A stretch of DNA of 15,514 nucleotides, from NCBI GenBank assembly GCA_008016945.1, contig SSGN01000241.1, positions 1-15,514 on the forward strand. Reading direction: 5' to 3'. How positions within the stretch are numbered: the stretch's first letter is position 1; each line of letters begins with the position of its first letter. The DNA is from Flavobacteriales bacterium (GTDB lineage Bacteria; Bacteroidota; Bacteroidia; Flavobacteriales; PHOS-HE28). The translations under genes and the position numbers were made by a program. Positions 6,103-13,282 of this stretch are shown one piece after another. The notes below the pieces were generated by a model that had not been told where the DNA came from, searched no databases, and saw nothing but the letters and a program-made list of their open reading frames with translations.

Positions 6103-7551
6103 TCAGGAGAATAACATCGTTATCAAGGCAATACCGACCAGGTCCACCCAGATCCCGGCACGCACCATCTGCCGAACCGGGATCCGGCCCGAGCCGAAAA
6201 CGATCGCTTGCATGGGCGAGGCCACCGGCAAGGCGAACCCCAGGGTGGCGGCAAGGGTGGCGGGAATGAGCACGGTTTCTGGAGCGACCCCCCAGGCATC
6301 GGTGCTTTGTGCCAAGAGCGGCAGGGTTAGGCTGGCCACCGCCGTGTTGCTCCCCAACTCGCTGAGCACGCATACCAGACCCGATACCGCCGCGATGAGC
6401 AACGGGTGCGGCAGGTCTTGAAGGCTTTGTAGGGTGGCCACCAAACGCACAGACAGCCCACTTTCGTCAATGCCGTGTGCCAGGGCGAACCCACCGCCGA
6501 AGAGCAACAGCACCCCCCAGGGCACATTGGCCTCGGCATACTTCCAATCGAGCAAGGCATAGGGGGGGCCATTCCCCGCCTGGTCCACGGGCCGTGGCAG
6601 TGGTACCAGGAAGAGGATCAGTGCGCCCAACAGGGCCACGGCGCCATCGGTGAGGTCGGTGCACCCCGTGAGCGAACGCCACCCGCGAAGGGTGACCTGC
6701 TCGGAGAGCGCGATGTCATCACCGGTGATCCAGAGCAAGGCCGTACCCGCGAACACGAGGGCCGCCAGCCGTTCCGCAGCGGAGAACGGACCCAACGCCC
6801 GCAGCCGCTCCTGAACCTGGGCCGGCGTGCTGATCGGTTGGCGAGGCACGCGGAAAAGCACGCGGGTGAGCAGCCACCACACCACGCCGAGGTAGACCAC
6901 CATGAGCGGAACGCCGAAGGCCATCCACCGGCCGAAGCCGATCGGCGGAAGTTGGGGGTAGCGGTCGCGCCAAAGCTCCATGAACACCAGGTTGGGCGGT
7001 GTACCCACCGGTGTGGCCATGCCCCCGATGGTGGCACCGTAAGCGACGGCGAGCAACAGGGGAACGGTGAGCCGGCCACGAAGCTCCGGGTCGCCATCGC
7101 CATCGAGCAGGCTCAGTGCGATGGGCAACATCACCAACACGCAGGAGGTGCTGTTCATCCACATGCTGAGCAGGGCGGTGGATAGCATGATGCCCGTGAT
7201 CAACCGAGGGCCGGTGCCCCCGACCCGGCGCACCACGCGCAGGGCGATCCGACGGTGTAGGCCCGACCGCTCCATGGCCAGTGCCAACAGGAAGCCCCCC
7301 AGGAAAAGGAAGATGATCTCCTTGCCGTAATTCACGGCCGTGCCCGCCACCCCATCGATGCCGAACATCGGGAAAAGCACCAAGGGCAGCAAGGAGGTCA
7401 CCGCCAACGGCACGGCCTCACTGATCCACCAAATGGCCATCCACGCCACGATGGCCGCCATGGCCGCAGGCCGCGGGCCCAACTGTCCGAGCCAGAGATA
7501 GACCAGCCAAGCGAGCAATGGACCACTGAGGCGGAGAAGGTGTGTACGCAC
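6103..7551 (-). CDS. DASS/SLC13-family sodium-coupled anion (dicarboxylate) transporter
   Basis: A 482-residue polytopic inner-membrane protein of normal DASS length. It is expected to import di- or tricarboxylates (or another divalent anion) with sodium. Family signatures are visible in both halves. AWMAIWWISEAVPLAVTSLL lies at 36-55. The first substrate/Na+ hairpin is at 129-144, where the usual SNT reads N133-S134-T135. GGMATPVGTPPN is at 176-187, the second hairpin LGSNTAVASLTLPL at 399-412 with a normal SNT, and PMQAIVFGSGRIPV at 446-459 near the C-terminus. About 11-12 hydrophobic segments can be traced. GTG at 7551 is preferred over an ATG at 7620, because the extra 23 residues are Arg/Trp/Pro-rich and unlike the family. 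A TACTTTG promoter-like motif also lies between the two. The gene is downstream of the MITE-like element. Confidence 0.88.
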   Translation of the reverse strand: MRTHLLRLSGPLLAWLVYLWLGQLGPRPAAMAAIVAWMAIWWISEAVPLAVTSLLPLVLFPMFGIDGVAGTAVNYGKEIIFLFLGGFLLALAMERSGLHRRIALRVVRRVGGTGPRLITGIMLSTALLSMWMNSTSCVLVMLPIALSLLDGDGDPELRGRLTVPLLLAVAYGATIGGMATPVGTPPNLVFMELWRDRYPQLPPIGFGRWMAFGVPLMVVYLGVVWWLLTRVLFRVPRQPISTPAQVQERLRALGPFSAAERLAALVFAGTALLWITGDDIALSEQVTLRGWRSLTGCTDLTDGAVALLGALILFLVPLPRPVDQAGNGPPYALLDWKYAEANVPWGVLLLFGGGFALAHGIDESGLSVRLVATLQSLQDLPHPLLIAAVSGLVCVLSELGSNTAVASLTLPLLAQSTDAWGVAPETVLIPATLAATLGFALPVASPMQAIVFGSGRIPVRQMVRAGIWVDLVGIALITMLFS

Positions 7552-7572
7552 GTGCCGTGGTGATCGGTAGGG

Positions 7573-7580
7573 CCAAAGTA
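7573..7580 (-). promoter_or_regulatory. Possible -7 promoter box variant (TACTTTGG) for the DASS transporter
   Basis: On the minus strand TACTTTGG resembles TAnnTTTG with one spacer base missing. It lies 21 nt upstream of the proposed GTG start. If used, transcription would begin inside the longer frame from 7620, which supports the shorter protein. Weak call on its own. Confidence 0.25.
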
Positions 7581-7646
7581 GCGGCCTTCCCGGTAGGCAG
7601 CGGTACCGCCACCACCCCATCCGCCAACGATCGGCTGCTGGTAACC

Positions 7647-7668
7647 CTTATACCACTTCGCACTAAGG
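7647..7668 (+). repeat. Left terminal inverted repeat of the MITE-like element
   Basis: Starts CTTATACCACTTCGCACT. It is the inverse of 7832-7853 with three mismatches over 22 bp. Confidence 0.6.
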
Positions 7669-7831
7669 AGTAGGCCGATCTGCTTGGTCTTTTTCCACAT
7701 GACTTCTCCATCGTGATCGTTCCGTAGCACCGGCCCTCGGTAGCTCTGCTCCCTGCGGTCTACGCCTTCGGCGTTGCAACGACCCCGCCGTATCGTCCTG
7801 CGAAAAAATCCCTTCGCAGCTTTAGCCTACG

Positions 7832-7853
7832 CCTTAATGCGAAATGGTATTAG
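7832..7853 (-). repeat. Right terminal inverted repeat of the MITE-like element
   Basis: Read on the minus strand it starts CTAATACCATTTCGCATT, matching the left repeat at 19 of 22 positions. Its TAA triplet (7852-7850) is the stop codon of the adjacent TMEM220-family gene. Confidence 0.6.
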
Positions 7854-8221
7854 CCCTGGGCCGCCCGCCCCGGAGTGCTCCAGGTGAGCCACCCCAAGGC
7901 CAACACGGCCAGCAGAAGCCCCAGGAACTCGCGCACCACCTCGATGTGCGGCTCGGTGGCCTTCATGCTCGCGGTGATGGAAGGGAAACCCGCCCCTGCC
8001 CACTGCACCATGCCCGGCAGCATGGTGAGCATCCATAGCATCATGAACAAGCACAGACCGCCACTGAGCCTCCGGTCGGCACGGCCAAAGGCGGCTGCGG
8101 AATACAATACCGCCACGGACGTGTACGCCAGCACCCAGGTCCAGGGATCCGGGTCGTTGAGGTTGAGCGCCGCGAACACGGCGAACACAAGGGCGATGGA
8201 GAGGTGTACCGTGCGCTGCAT
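7850..8221 (-). CDS. TMEM220-family small membrane protein
   Basis: A 123-residue protein with four predicted transmembrane helices, roughly 5-21, 28-45, 54-76 and 96-114. The motif NDPDPWTW (22-29) after the first helix, followed by LAYTSVAVLY, is characteristic of the TMEM220 family, whose function is unknown. The gene starts 6 bp after the stop of the TonB-dependent receptor, so the two are very likely one transcription unit. Its stop codon falls inside the right terminal repeat of the MITE-like element. The last residues (GRAAQG) may therefore reflect where the element landed, although the four-helix core is complete. Confidence 0.8.
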   Translation of the reverse strand: MQRTVHLSIALVFAVFAALNLNDPDPWTWVLAYTSVAVLYSAAAFGRADRRLSGGLCLFMMLWMLTMLPGMVQWAGAGFPSITASMKATEPHIEVVREFLGLLLAVLALGWLTWSTPGRAAQG

Positions 8222-8227
8222 GGTGGA

Positions 8228-10528
8228 TCAGAATTCGATGCGATAGCTCAGGTTGGGGATCAGACCCAGTTGGTAGCGGGTCACCACCTGCCCTTGGTGC
8301 TGGTCGAAATAGCGGTAGGCCTCGTTCTTCGCGTTGGTGGCGTTGAGCAGGTCCACCGCCCATATCCCGGTGCGGCCGGGGCGTTCACGCTTCAGGTAGA
8401 GGCGCACATCAACCCGGTAGGTGCCCCGGTACTGGGCGCTGAACGGTGCGGGCCGGGGATCCTCGGCGGTGGCCATGGGCGTGTAACGCTGACCGCCGGT
8501 GGCGTTGGCGCGCAAGCTGAGGCCCCAGGTCCGTTCGAGGTGCTCCTTCTCCTTGGCCCACTCCTTGCCCACCACGGCGTTGGCCACATGGCCCACATTC
8601 CACCGTGTGCGCTGGGTGGCGCCATCGCTGTCGGTGTATCGGGGGTCCATCCAGGTGCCGTTCACCAGGAAGAACAGGTCGCCTTGGAACCGCCGTTCGA
8701 GCCCCAGCTCCACCCCCCGGCCATCGCCGGTGCCCGTGCCGGACAACTGCGCCATCGTAACCCCATCCCACGCATTGAGCAAGCTTGGGGTGTAGCCGGG
8801 CCACAACCCCGGCGAAGGAGCGTACACCGGCACGTTGAGGAACCGTTGCAGGTACACGGTGCCGTGCAGCCGAAGTTGGGGCCGTAGGTCGTGCTGGTAG
8901 GTGATCGATGCCTCGCGGGCCAGGATCGGCGCGAGGTTCCGGTTATCCACGTAGGGTAGTGGCCCGGTTTCGAAATAGAGCTCGGCGCGCGGCAACTGGC
9001 TGCGTTGGCCAATGGCCACCGCCAGGTGTGCGCTTTCCGTGATGGACCATCGCACCGCCAACCGAGGCTCCACGGCCCCGGTCCCGTTCCGTGTATCGGC
9101 CGCATAGGCCAGTCCAACATCCATCCGCAACGCCTCGGTGAGGTGGTACCGGAACTCGCCATACGGCCGAACAAGCCATACGGCGTAACGCTCCGACCAA
9201 GGGCTGAAACGCTTCCCCAGGTCGCGTTCCATGGCGGTGATCCCAACGCGGTAGGCGGACCGTGCCGAAACCGTTCCGACCACCGCACTATGTGCGCTCA
9301 CCTTCCGTTCGTACAGCCAAGTGGCATCCGTGAACGCCGCTTGTCGCCGATAAGGTGCGTACTCCACCGTTCGATCCTGCTCGTTGGCGGAGAGCGCGAG
9401 CACGGTGGTCCACTTGGCCGTGCGTCCCAAGCGTTGCATGAACGAAACGCCGGCCACGCCCACCCGAGCGGTGTAATCGATGTTCCGGCTATCCTTGTCC
9501 ACCTCCCACTCGGTGCTGTCCTTACGATCGAACCGGTTGGAGCTGTTGCCGCCCATGGCGAAGAGCTTGAGCTCCGCACGCTCCCCGAGCGGTGCATGAA
9601 CGGTGAACGCCAGATCCTGGAAAGCGATGTTCTCGTCGCCAAGCGGAACACCGGCCGCGCTCAGGAGGCCAAGGGTGGAATAGCGATAGTTCGCCAGGTA
9701 GGTGGCCTTGCCACCGGTGCGAAATGGCCCTTCGGCACTGAGGTCGAGTCCGATGAGACCCGCTTGTGCCGTGTAGGCCCGACGTTCGTTGGTGCCTTGC
9801 CGCAGCCGTAGGTCCATGATGCCGCCCAGGGCATTACCATACTGCGCCGAAGCGCCGCCGAGCAACAATTGGGATCGGCCGAGCATCTGCGCGCTGAGGA
9901 TGGTGGTGCCTCCGCCGGTCAGGGTCGGTTGATCGCTCGACGTGCCCGCATTGGTGAGGTGGTTGGGCGTAACGATCTCCACGCCCTCCAACAGCCAAGC
10001 GTTGGCCCAAGGTGCGGTGCCGCGTACGCTGAAATGGTTGGCTTCATCGTTGGTGGTGACCACGCCCGCATAACTCATGGCCAACCGCGCGGGGTCGTGG
10101 AAGGTGGCCGGGTAACGGAGGCTACGTTCCACGGTGAGCGGTTCGCTGTCCATGGCCTCCATGCGTTCCGGGGCCACGGATCGCACCTCCACCTGGGCCA
10201 GCTCCTGTACGGCCCGTTCCATGGTGAACTCGACCCATTCGCTCCGGCCGGCCCGCACCCAAGCCTCTGCGATCTCCTGCGGGCGATAAGACACATGGCT
10301 CACCCGTACCCGGTACGATCCCGTGGGCAAGGCGGCGAATCGATAGGTGCCATCGGCGCCGGTACCCGTGGTGTACGCGGTATCCGCCGACATGGCCTGC
10401 ACCACCGCATCGGCGATGGGGCCAGCGGCAGGGTCGGAAACACGGCCGCGCAAGGAACCCGTGGTCTGCGCGACCATGGCCAAGCCGAGGCATACGGCCC
10501 AGACGGTCAGACACGTACGGAGTTTCAT
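8228..10528 (-). CDS. TonB-dependent outer-membrane receptor with carboxypeptidase-regulatory-like domain
   Basis: A 766-residue protein. It has a signal peptide (MKLRTCLTVWAVCLGLAMVAQ, about 1-20) and a CarboxypepD_reg-like beta-sandwich domain (about 22-103: GSLRGRVSDPAAGPIADAVV, GTYRFAALPTGSYRVRVS). A TonB plug follows (about 112-245: VEVRSVAPERMEAMDSEP, FSVRG, WLLEGVEI, GASAQYGNALGGIMDLRL). The rest is a long beta-barrel ending SYRIEF with the usual terminal aromatic residue. It would import a TonB-dependent substrate across the outer membrane, but the substrate cannot be told. No SusD partner is adjacent, so it is not a standard glycan-utilisation pair. ATG 10528 is chosen because it opens the signal peptide. 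The TMEM220 gene follows directly. Confidence 0.9.
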   Translation of the reverse strand: MKLRTCLTVWAVCLGLAMVAQTTGSLRGRVSDPAAGPIADAVVQAMSADTAYTTGTGADGTYRFAALPTGSYRVRVSHVSYRPQEIAEAWVRAGRSEWVEFTMERAVQELAQVEVRSVAPERMEAMDSEPLTVERSLRYPATFHDPARLAMSYAGVVTTNDEANHFSVRGTAPWANAWLLEGVEIVTPNHLTNAGTSSDQPTLTGGGTTILSAQMLGRSQLLLGGASAQYGNALGGIMDLRLRQGTNERRAYTAQAGLIGLDLSAEGPFRTGGKATYLANYRYSTLGLLSAAGVPLGDENIAFQDLAFTVHAPLGERAELKLFAMGGNSSNRFDRKDSTEWEVDKDSRNIDYTARVGVAGVSFMQRLGRTAKWTTVLALSANEQDRTVEYAPYRRQAAFTDATWLYERKVSAHSAVVGTVSARSAYRVGITAMERDLGKRFSPWSERYAVWLVRPYGEFRYHLTEALRMDVGLAYAADTRNGTGAVEPRLAVRWSITESAHLAVAIGQRSQLPRAELYFETGPLPYVDNRNLAPILAREASITYQHDLRPQLRLHGTVYLQRFLNVPVYAPSPGLWPGYTPSLLNAWDGVTMAQLSGTGTGDGRGVELGLERRFQGDLFFLVNGTWMDPRYTDSDGATQRTRWNVGHVANAVVGKEWAKEKEHLERTWGLSLRANATGGQRYTPMATAEDPRPAPFSAQYRGTYRVDVRLYLKRERPGRTGIWAVDLLNATNAKNEAYRYFDQHQGQVVTRYQLGLIPNLSYRIEF

Positions 10529-10648
10529 CCCACGAACGTACCATGGGCGTTCGTACCGGACTGAGGGTGGCGCCTCCAACCTATCACGGCATCGTTGTTC
10601 GTAAGCCTGACACCACAGCGAACGGCCACTCCTTCGCAACTTGCGGCC

Positions 10649-10870
10649 ATGGACGCGAACCCGCCTTCATCCTGTGCCCGTTGCGGCATCGTGTTCCCAT
10701 GCCGGCCCCATGCCATCGCGCAATGCGCCTGTTCTCGTGTGCAGCTCAGCGCCACGCAGCTCGTTGTTCTGCGTGAACGTTTCGCCGGATGTTTGTGTCC
10801 GACCTGTTTGGAGGCATGGGCCAAGGAACCAACGGCAGAGCCCGATCCCGCCGCGCCCCCTACCGTGTGA
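10649..10870 (+). CDS. Cysteine-rich CWC-family small protein
   Basis: A 73-residue protein with eight cysteines at 9, 12, 18, 26, 28, 48, 50 and 53, arranged C-x2-C-x5-C-x7-C-x-C ... C-x-C-x2-C. This matches the cysteine-rich CWC family, small probable metal-binding proteins of unknown function. The core lies at 8-56 (CARCGIVFPC, QCACSRVQL, CLCPTCLEAW), and a Pro/Ala/Glu-rich tail follows. ATG 10649 is chosen because the family core begins a few residues later. The in-frame ATG at 10595 adds only an unrelated-looking 18 residues. It is divergent from the TonB receptor, and its last 11 bp overlap the convergent thioesterase gene. Confidence 0.75.
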   Translation: MDANPPSSCARCGIVFPCRPHAIAQCACSRVQLSATQLVVLRERFAGCLCPTCLEAWAKEPTAEPDPAAPPTV

Positions 10871-11246
10871 TCCGCAAAGGTCGTTTGTGTTCGTCCACCG
10901 CCACGAAGGTGAACTCGCCGCTCACCGCCTTCTCCCGATGTGCGGCGTACATCTGTTCAACATGGATGTCCACACGCACCTTGAGGCTGGTGGTGCCGAT
11001 GTACGTGACGCGGCCATGCAGTTCCACGATGGTGCCACTGGGAATGGGTCGTTTGAAGTCGATGCGGTCGCTGCTCACCGTGACCATGCGTTGGCGGCTG
11101 AAGCTTGTGGCGGTGATGAAGGCCACCTCGTCCATGAGTTGCATGGCTGCACCGCCGAACAGTGTATCGTAGTGGTTGGTGGTATTGGGGAACACGGCTT
11201 TGAAGATCCGTGTCTCGGAAAGGGCTACACGCTCCTCGTGGGTCAT
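10860..11246 (-). CDS. Acyl-CoA thioesterase, hotdog fold (YciA/BACH-like)
   Basis: A 128-residue single-hotdog protein expected to hydrolyse acyl-CoA thioesters in the cytoplasm. The motif FPNTTNHYDTLFGGAAMQLMDE (19-40) holds the conserved Asn24, the Gly-Gly turn (31-32) and acidic Asp39, as in the YciA/BACH group. VTVSSDRIDFKRPIPSGTIVELHGRV (55-80) is the next conserved strand-turn block. It starts 6 bp after the BtuG-like gene and is probably the last gene of that operon, although a link to cobalamin uptake is not obvious. Its 3' end overlaps the CWC gene on the other strand by 11 bp. Confidence 0.85.
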   Translation of the reverse strand: MTHEERVALSETRIFKAVFPNTTNHYDTLFGGAAMQLMDEVAFITATSFSRQRMVTVSSDRIDFKRPIPSGTIVELHGRVTYIGTTSLKVRVDIHVEQMYAAHREKAVSGEFTFVAVDEHKRPLRITR

Positions 11247-11252
11247 GTGGGG

Positions 11253-12284
11253 TCAGCGGAAAGTGAAACCGTTCGGGATCCTGCCGGCCAGGAAGTCGTT
11301 CACGAACGTGCCGTCCGTGGTGTAGCGGAACACCCTGCCACGCTGGGTGAAATCGATCGCATCGGCCACGTACACCGTGCCGCTGCTGGGATCCACGCCC
11401 AGGCCGTAGAAGTTGCGGCCATCGGCGGCGATGAAGGGCGCAGCGGGCAACGCCGCATCCGTTATCGCCATGCGGTACACGTGGCCGTTCAGGAAGTACA
11501 GCACACCATGGTCGCCATTGATGGACAGGCGCCATGGGCTGTCCGCCGAACTGCCGAACACGAACGAGGCCTCCACGTTCAACGCGATGGGATCGATGCG
11601 GTACAGTGCCGGTTGCGTACCACCACCACCGCTGCACGCCACCCACAACTTTCCGTTCGCGTCCTCCACGATCCTGTTGCCGCCGCGGCTCACGGCGATG
11701 CTGTCCACGAGCAGGTCGGTGCCGGTGTCGATCACGTACACGTGATCGCGTGTCTTGTTCGTGACGAAGGCTTTGCCGTAGGCCAGCGCCAACTCCTCCG
11801 TCCAGCCGGGGCAGGTGATGCTTCCGGAAATGGTATGGCTGCCCAGGTCCACCACGTTGATCGCGTTGGCATACAGGTCCGTGACATACGCCTTGCCATT
11901 GCTCACCGGCATGAAGTAGCGGGGCGAGTTGAAGCCGGTGATGGTGGCGATGCGTGTGAAGGTGTTGGGATCCACCACTTCCACCTTGTTGGAGTTGTTC
12001 ACCACCAGGTATGCGCGGCCATTGAAGAGGCGCATGCTCTGGCACACATCGCCCAAGCCTTCGCCATTGGCCGGTTGGAACAGGTCCTCCGCCAGCGTGC
12101 CCGTTCCCGCGTCGAAATAGCTCACACCCGCGTTGCCCCAGCCGAAGTTGCCCTCGTTGGTGATGTACACGCCGCCCGCTCCCACGGTGATCGGCGTATC
12201 GATCGGCGGTTCGGGCTTGTCCTTCCGGCAGCCCACGAGGAGCACCGTTCCGAGCAGCAATAAGCGGAGCTTCTTCATCGTCAT
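11253..12284 (-). CDS. btuG: BtuG-like surface lipoprotein, beta-propeller (DUF5074/YncE-like)
   Basis: A 343-residue lipoprotein. A basic, hydrophobic signal ends in lipobox L-V-G-C, with lipidated Cys19, followed by a Lys/Asp/Pro-rich linker. The rest repeats blades of a propeller. VYITNEGNFGWGNAGVSYFD (39-58), EGLGDVCQSMRLFNGRAYLVV (75-95), VEVVDPNTFTRIATITGFNS and AINVVDLGSHTISGSI are typical of the DUF5074 / YncE-like group. In Bacteroides this group includes BtuG, which binds cobalamin on the cell surface and passes it to BtuB. The adjacent BtuB-like receptor supports that role. Its ATG (12284) overlaps the preceding stop in an ATGA. A second in-frame ATG two codons later (12278) is equally possible. 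Specificity for B12 is inferred from family and context. Confidence 0.78.
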   Translation of the reverse strand: MTMKKLRLLLLGTVLLVGCRKDKPEPPIDTPITVGAGGVYITNEGNFGWGNAGVSYFDAGTGTLAEDLFQPANGEGLGDVCQSMRLFNGRAYLVVNNSNKVEVVDPNTFTRIATITGFNSPRYFMPVSNGKAYVTDLYANAINVVDLGSHTISGSITCPGWTEELALAYGKAFVTNKTRDHVYVIDTGTDLLVDSIAVSRGGNRIVEDANGKLWVACSGGGGTQPALYRIDPIALNVEASFVFGSSADSPWRLSINGDHGVLYFLNGHVYRMAITDAALPAAPFIAADGRNFYGLGVDPSSGTVYVADAIDFTQRGRVFRYTTDGTFVNDFLAGRIPNGFTFR

Positions 12285-13282
12285 TGCACGATCAGTGGTC
12301 GGCTGGCGCGGCCGTCGGTGGTGATGATCGCCACGAAGTAAAGCCCGGCGCGCAGGTCGGAAAGGTCCTGCGGAACATCGTGCGTACCGGCCTCGTGCGC
12401 GGCATCGACCGTGGTTCGGACCGTACGCCCCGTGGCATCCGTGATCGTCACCCGCACACGATCGGCCGCAGGCAGCGTGAAGCGCAAACGGCCTTGTTGC
12501 TGCGCCGGGTTGGGGAAGAGCTGCATGTTCAGCCGCGTGGCGAACAGCTCGTCCATGCCGGTCGCCAGGTGGTGGACCACCCCCACACCATCGAGGTCGA
12601 AGCCGCTCGATGCGAAGGGTGTGCTCCACGGATCGTTCACCTTGTTGCCGTGGCTGTCGTACGTGGCGTAGGCATCCTGGATGCAGCCCACCACGTCCAC
12701 GATACGCACGTGGGTGATGGCCGTAACGTCCAGCCCCGGTTCACCACTGAGCTCCTCCAGGTCGAACGGTGTTCCGTACTGCGCCCGGTACTTACCAGCG
12801 AGGTTGTCGATCAGCGTGGCGTCCAATGCGCCGAAGCCATCCACCTGCGTGTCGGTTTGTGTGTTGCTGGTGGCGGGGAAGCGTACGAAATCAGTGCCGT
12901 TGCTGCTCACCTCCACGAAAGCCAGTTCGAGATAAGTGTCGTTGAACCCGTTCTCGAACACGGCAAAATCCCAGCCCGGCCCGTTGGTGATGGGCTGCGC
13001 GAAGGTGAGGGTGGCTATACCACCATCGCCAAGGCTGAGCACGTTGCCGTTGGGCATGCCCACCACGTTCGCCGTAACGCCCACACTGGCGAGGCCGAGC
13101 GAAGGGTCGCTGATGTCCTGCGGACCGCGTTGCACCGAGCAGGCCGTGGCCCATGCCACGAAGGCGATGCTGTCCTTGTGCATGGCGGTGGTGCCCGGCT
13201 GTCCGGCGGGCGGCGGGAACTGGGCGTGCGCCGCAATGGCGATGCAGGAGCCGATCAAGAATAGTAGGATGCGGAAGTTCAT
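12281..13282 (-). CDS. Secreted protein with T9SS type A sorting domain, in the BtuB/BtuG operon
   Basis: A 333-residue protein. It has a clear signal peptide (MNFRILLFLIGSCIAIAAHA, cleavage before Q21). The central domain (about 50-240) contains LSLGDGGIATLTFAQPITNG (82-101), WDFAVFENGFND (104-115), LELAFVEVSSNGTDFVRFP (118-136) and FDLDGVGVVH (228-237). This pattern is seen in a family of Bacteroidota cell-surface proteins whose function I do not recognise. The C-terminus (252-333, starting MQLFPNPA and ending RPLIVQ) is a canonical T9SS type A sorting domain, so the protein should be exported by T9SS and probably anchored on the surface. It overlaps btuB upstream (ATGA at 13282-13279) and btuG downstream (ATGA). 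Translational coupling suggests a role in corrinoid capture beside them, but that is inference. Confidence 0.85.
   Translation of the reverse strand: MNFRILLFLIGSCIAIAAHAQFPPPAGQPGTTAMHKDSIAFVAWATACSVQRGPQDISDPSLGLASVGVTANVVGMPNGNVLSLGDGGIATLTFAQPITNGPGWDFAVFENGFNDTYLELAFVEVSSNGTDFVRFPATSNTQTDTQVDGFGALDATLIDNLAGKYRAQYGTPFDLEELSGEPGLDVTAITHVRIVDVVGCIQDAYATYDSHGNKVNDPWSTPFASSGFDLDGVGVVHHLATGMDELFATRLNMQLFPNPAQQQGRLRFTLPAADRVRVTITDATGRTVRTTVDAAHEAGTHDVPQDLSDLRAGLYFVAIITTDGRASRPLIVQ

Larger units (their letters stand above)
7647..7853. mobile_element. MITE-like non-autonomous element with 22-bp terminal inverted repeats
   Basis: A 207-bp stretch is bounded by imperfect inverted repeats at 7647-7668 and 7832-7853 that match at 19 of 22 positions (CTTATACC...CTAAGG against CTAATACC...TTAAGG). 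No transposase is encoded. The interior is structured: a 7-bp stem CTGCGAA/TTCGCAG (7798-7804 and 7813-7819) and a 5-bp stem ACGCC/GGCGT (7762-7766 and 7770-7774). A long target duplication is not clear; both flanks show only CC. The right repeat contains the TAA stop of the TMEM220 gene. Size, terminal repeats and lack of a gene fit a MITE or a deleted IS. A pure regulatory or terminator structure is the alternative. Confidence 0.55.

Noticed and set aside
6105..6122. Short inverted repeat ATAAC-ATC-GTTAT at the end of the transporter gene
   Set aside because: Only a 5-bp stem, AT-rich, overlapping the last codons. Too weak to call a terminator.
7552..7620. Longer N-terminus for the DASS transporter from ATG 7620
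   Set aside because: The extra 23 residues are Arg/Trp/Pro-rich, unlike DASS N-termini, and a promoter-like motif lies inside them.
7398..7730. Minus-strand 110-residue frame starting inside the MITE-like element
   Set aside because: It overlaps the transporter out of frame and has no protein-like features past the first 30 residues.
10641..12263. 540-residue open frame on the plus strand
   Set aside because: It lies antisense to the thioesterase and BtuG-like genes, is rich in His/Val/Asp/Gly with no recognisable motif, and is explained by high GC content opposite real genes.
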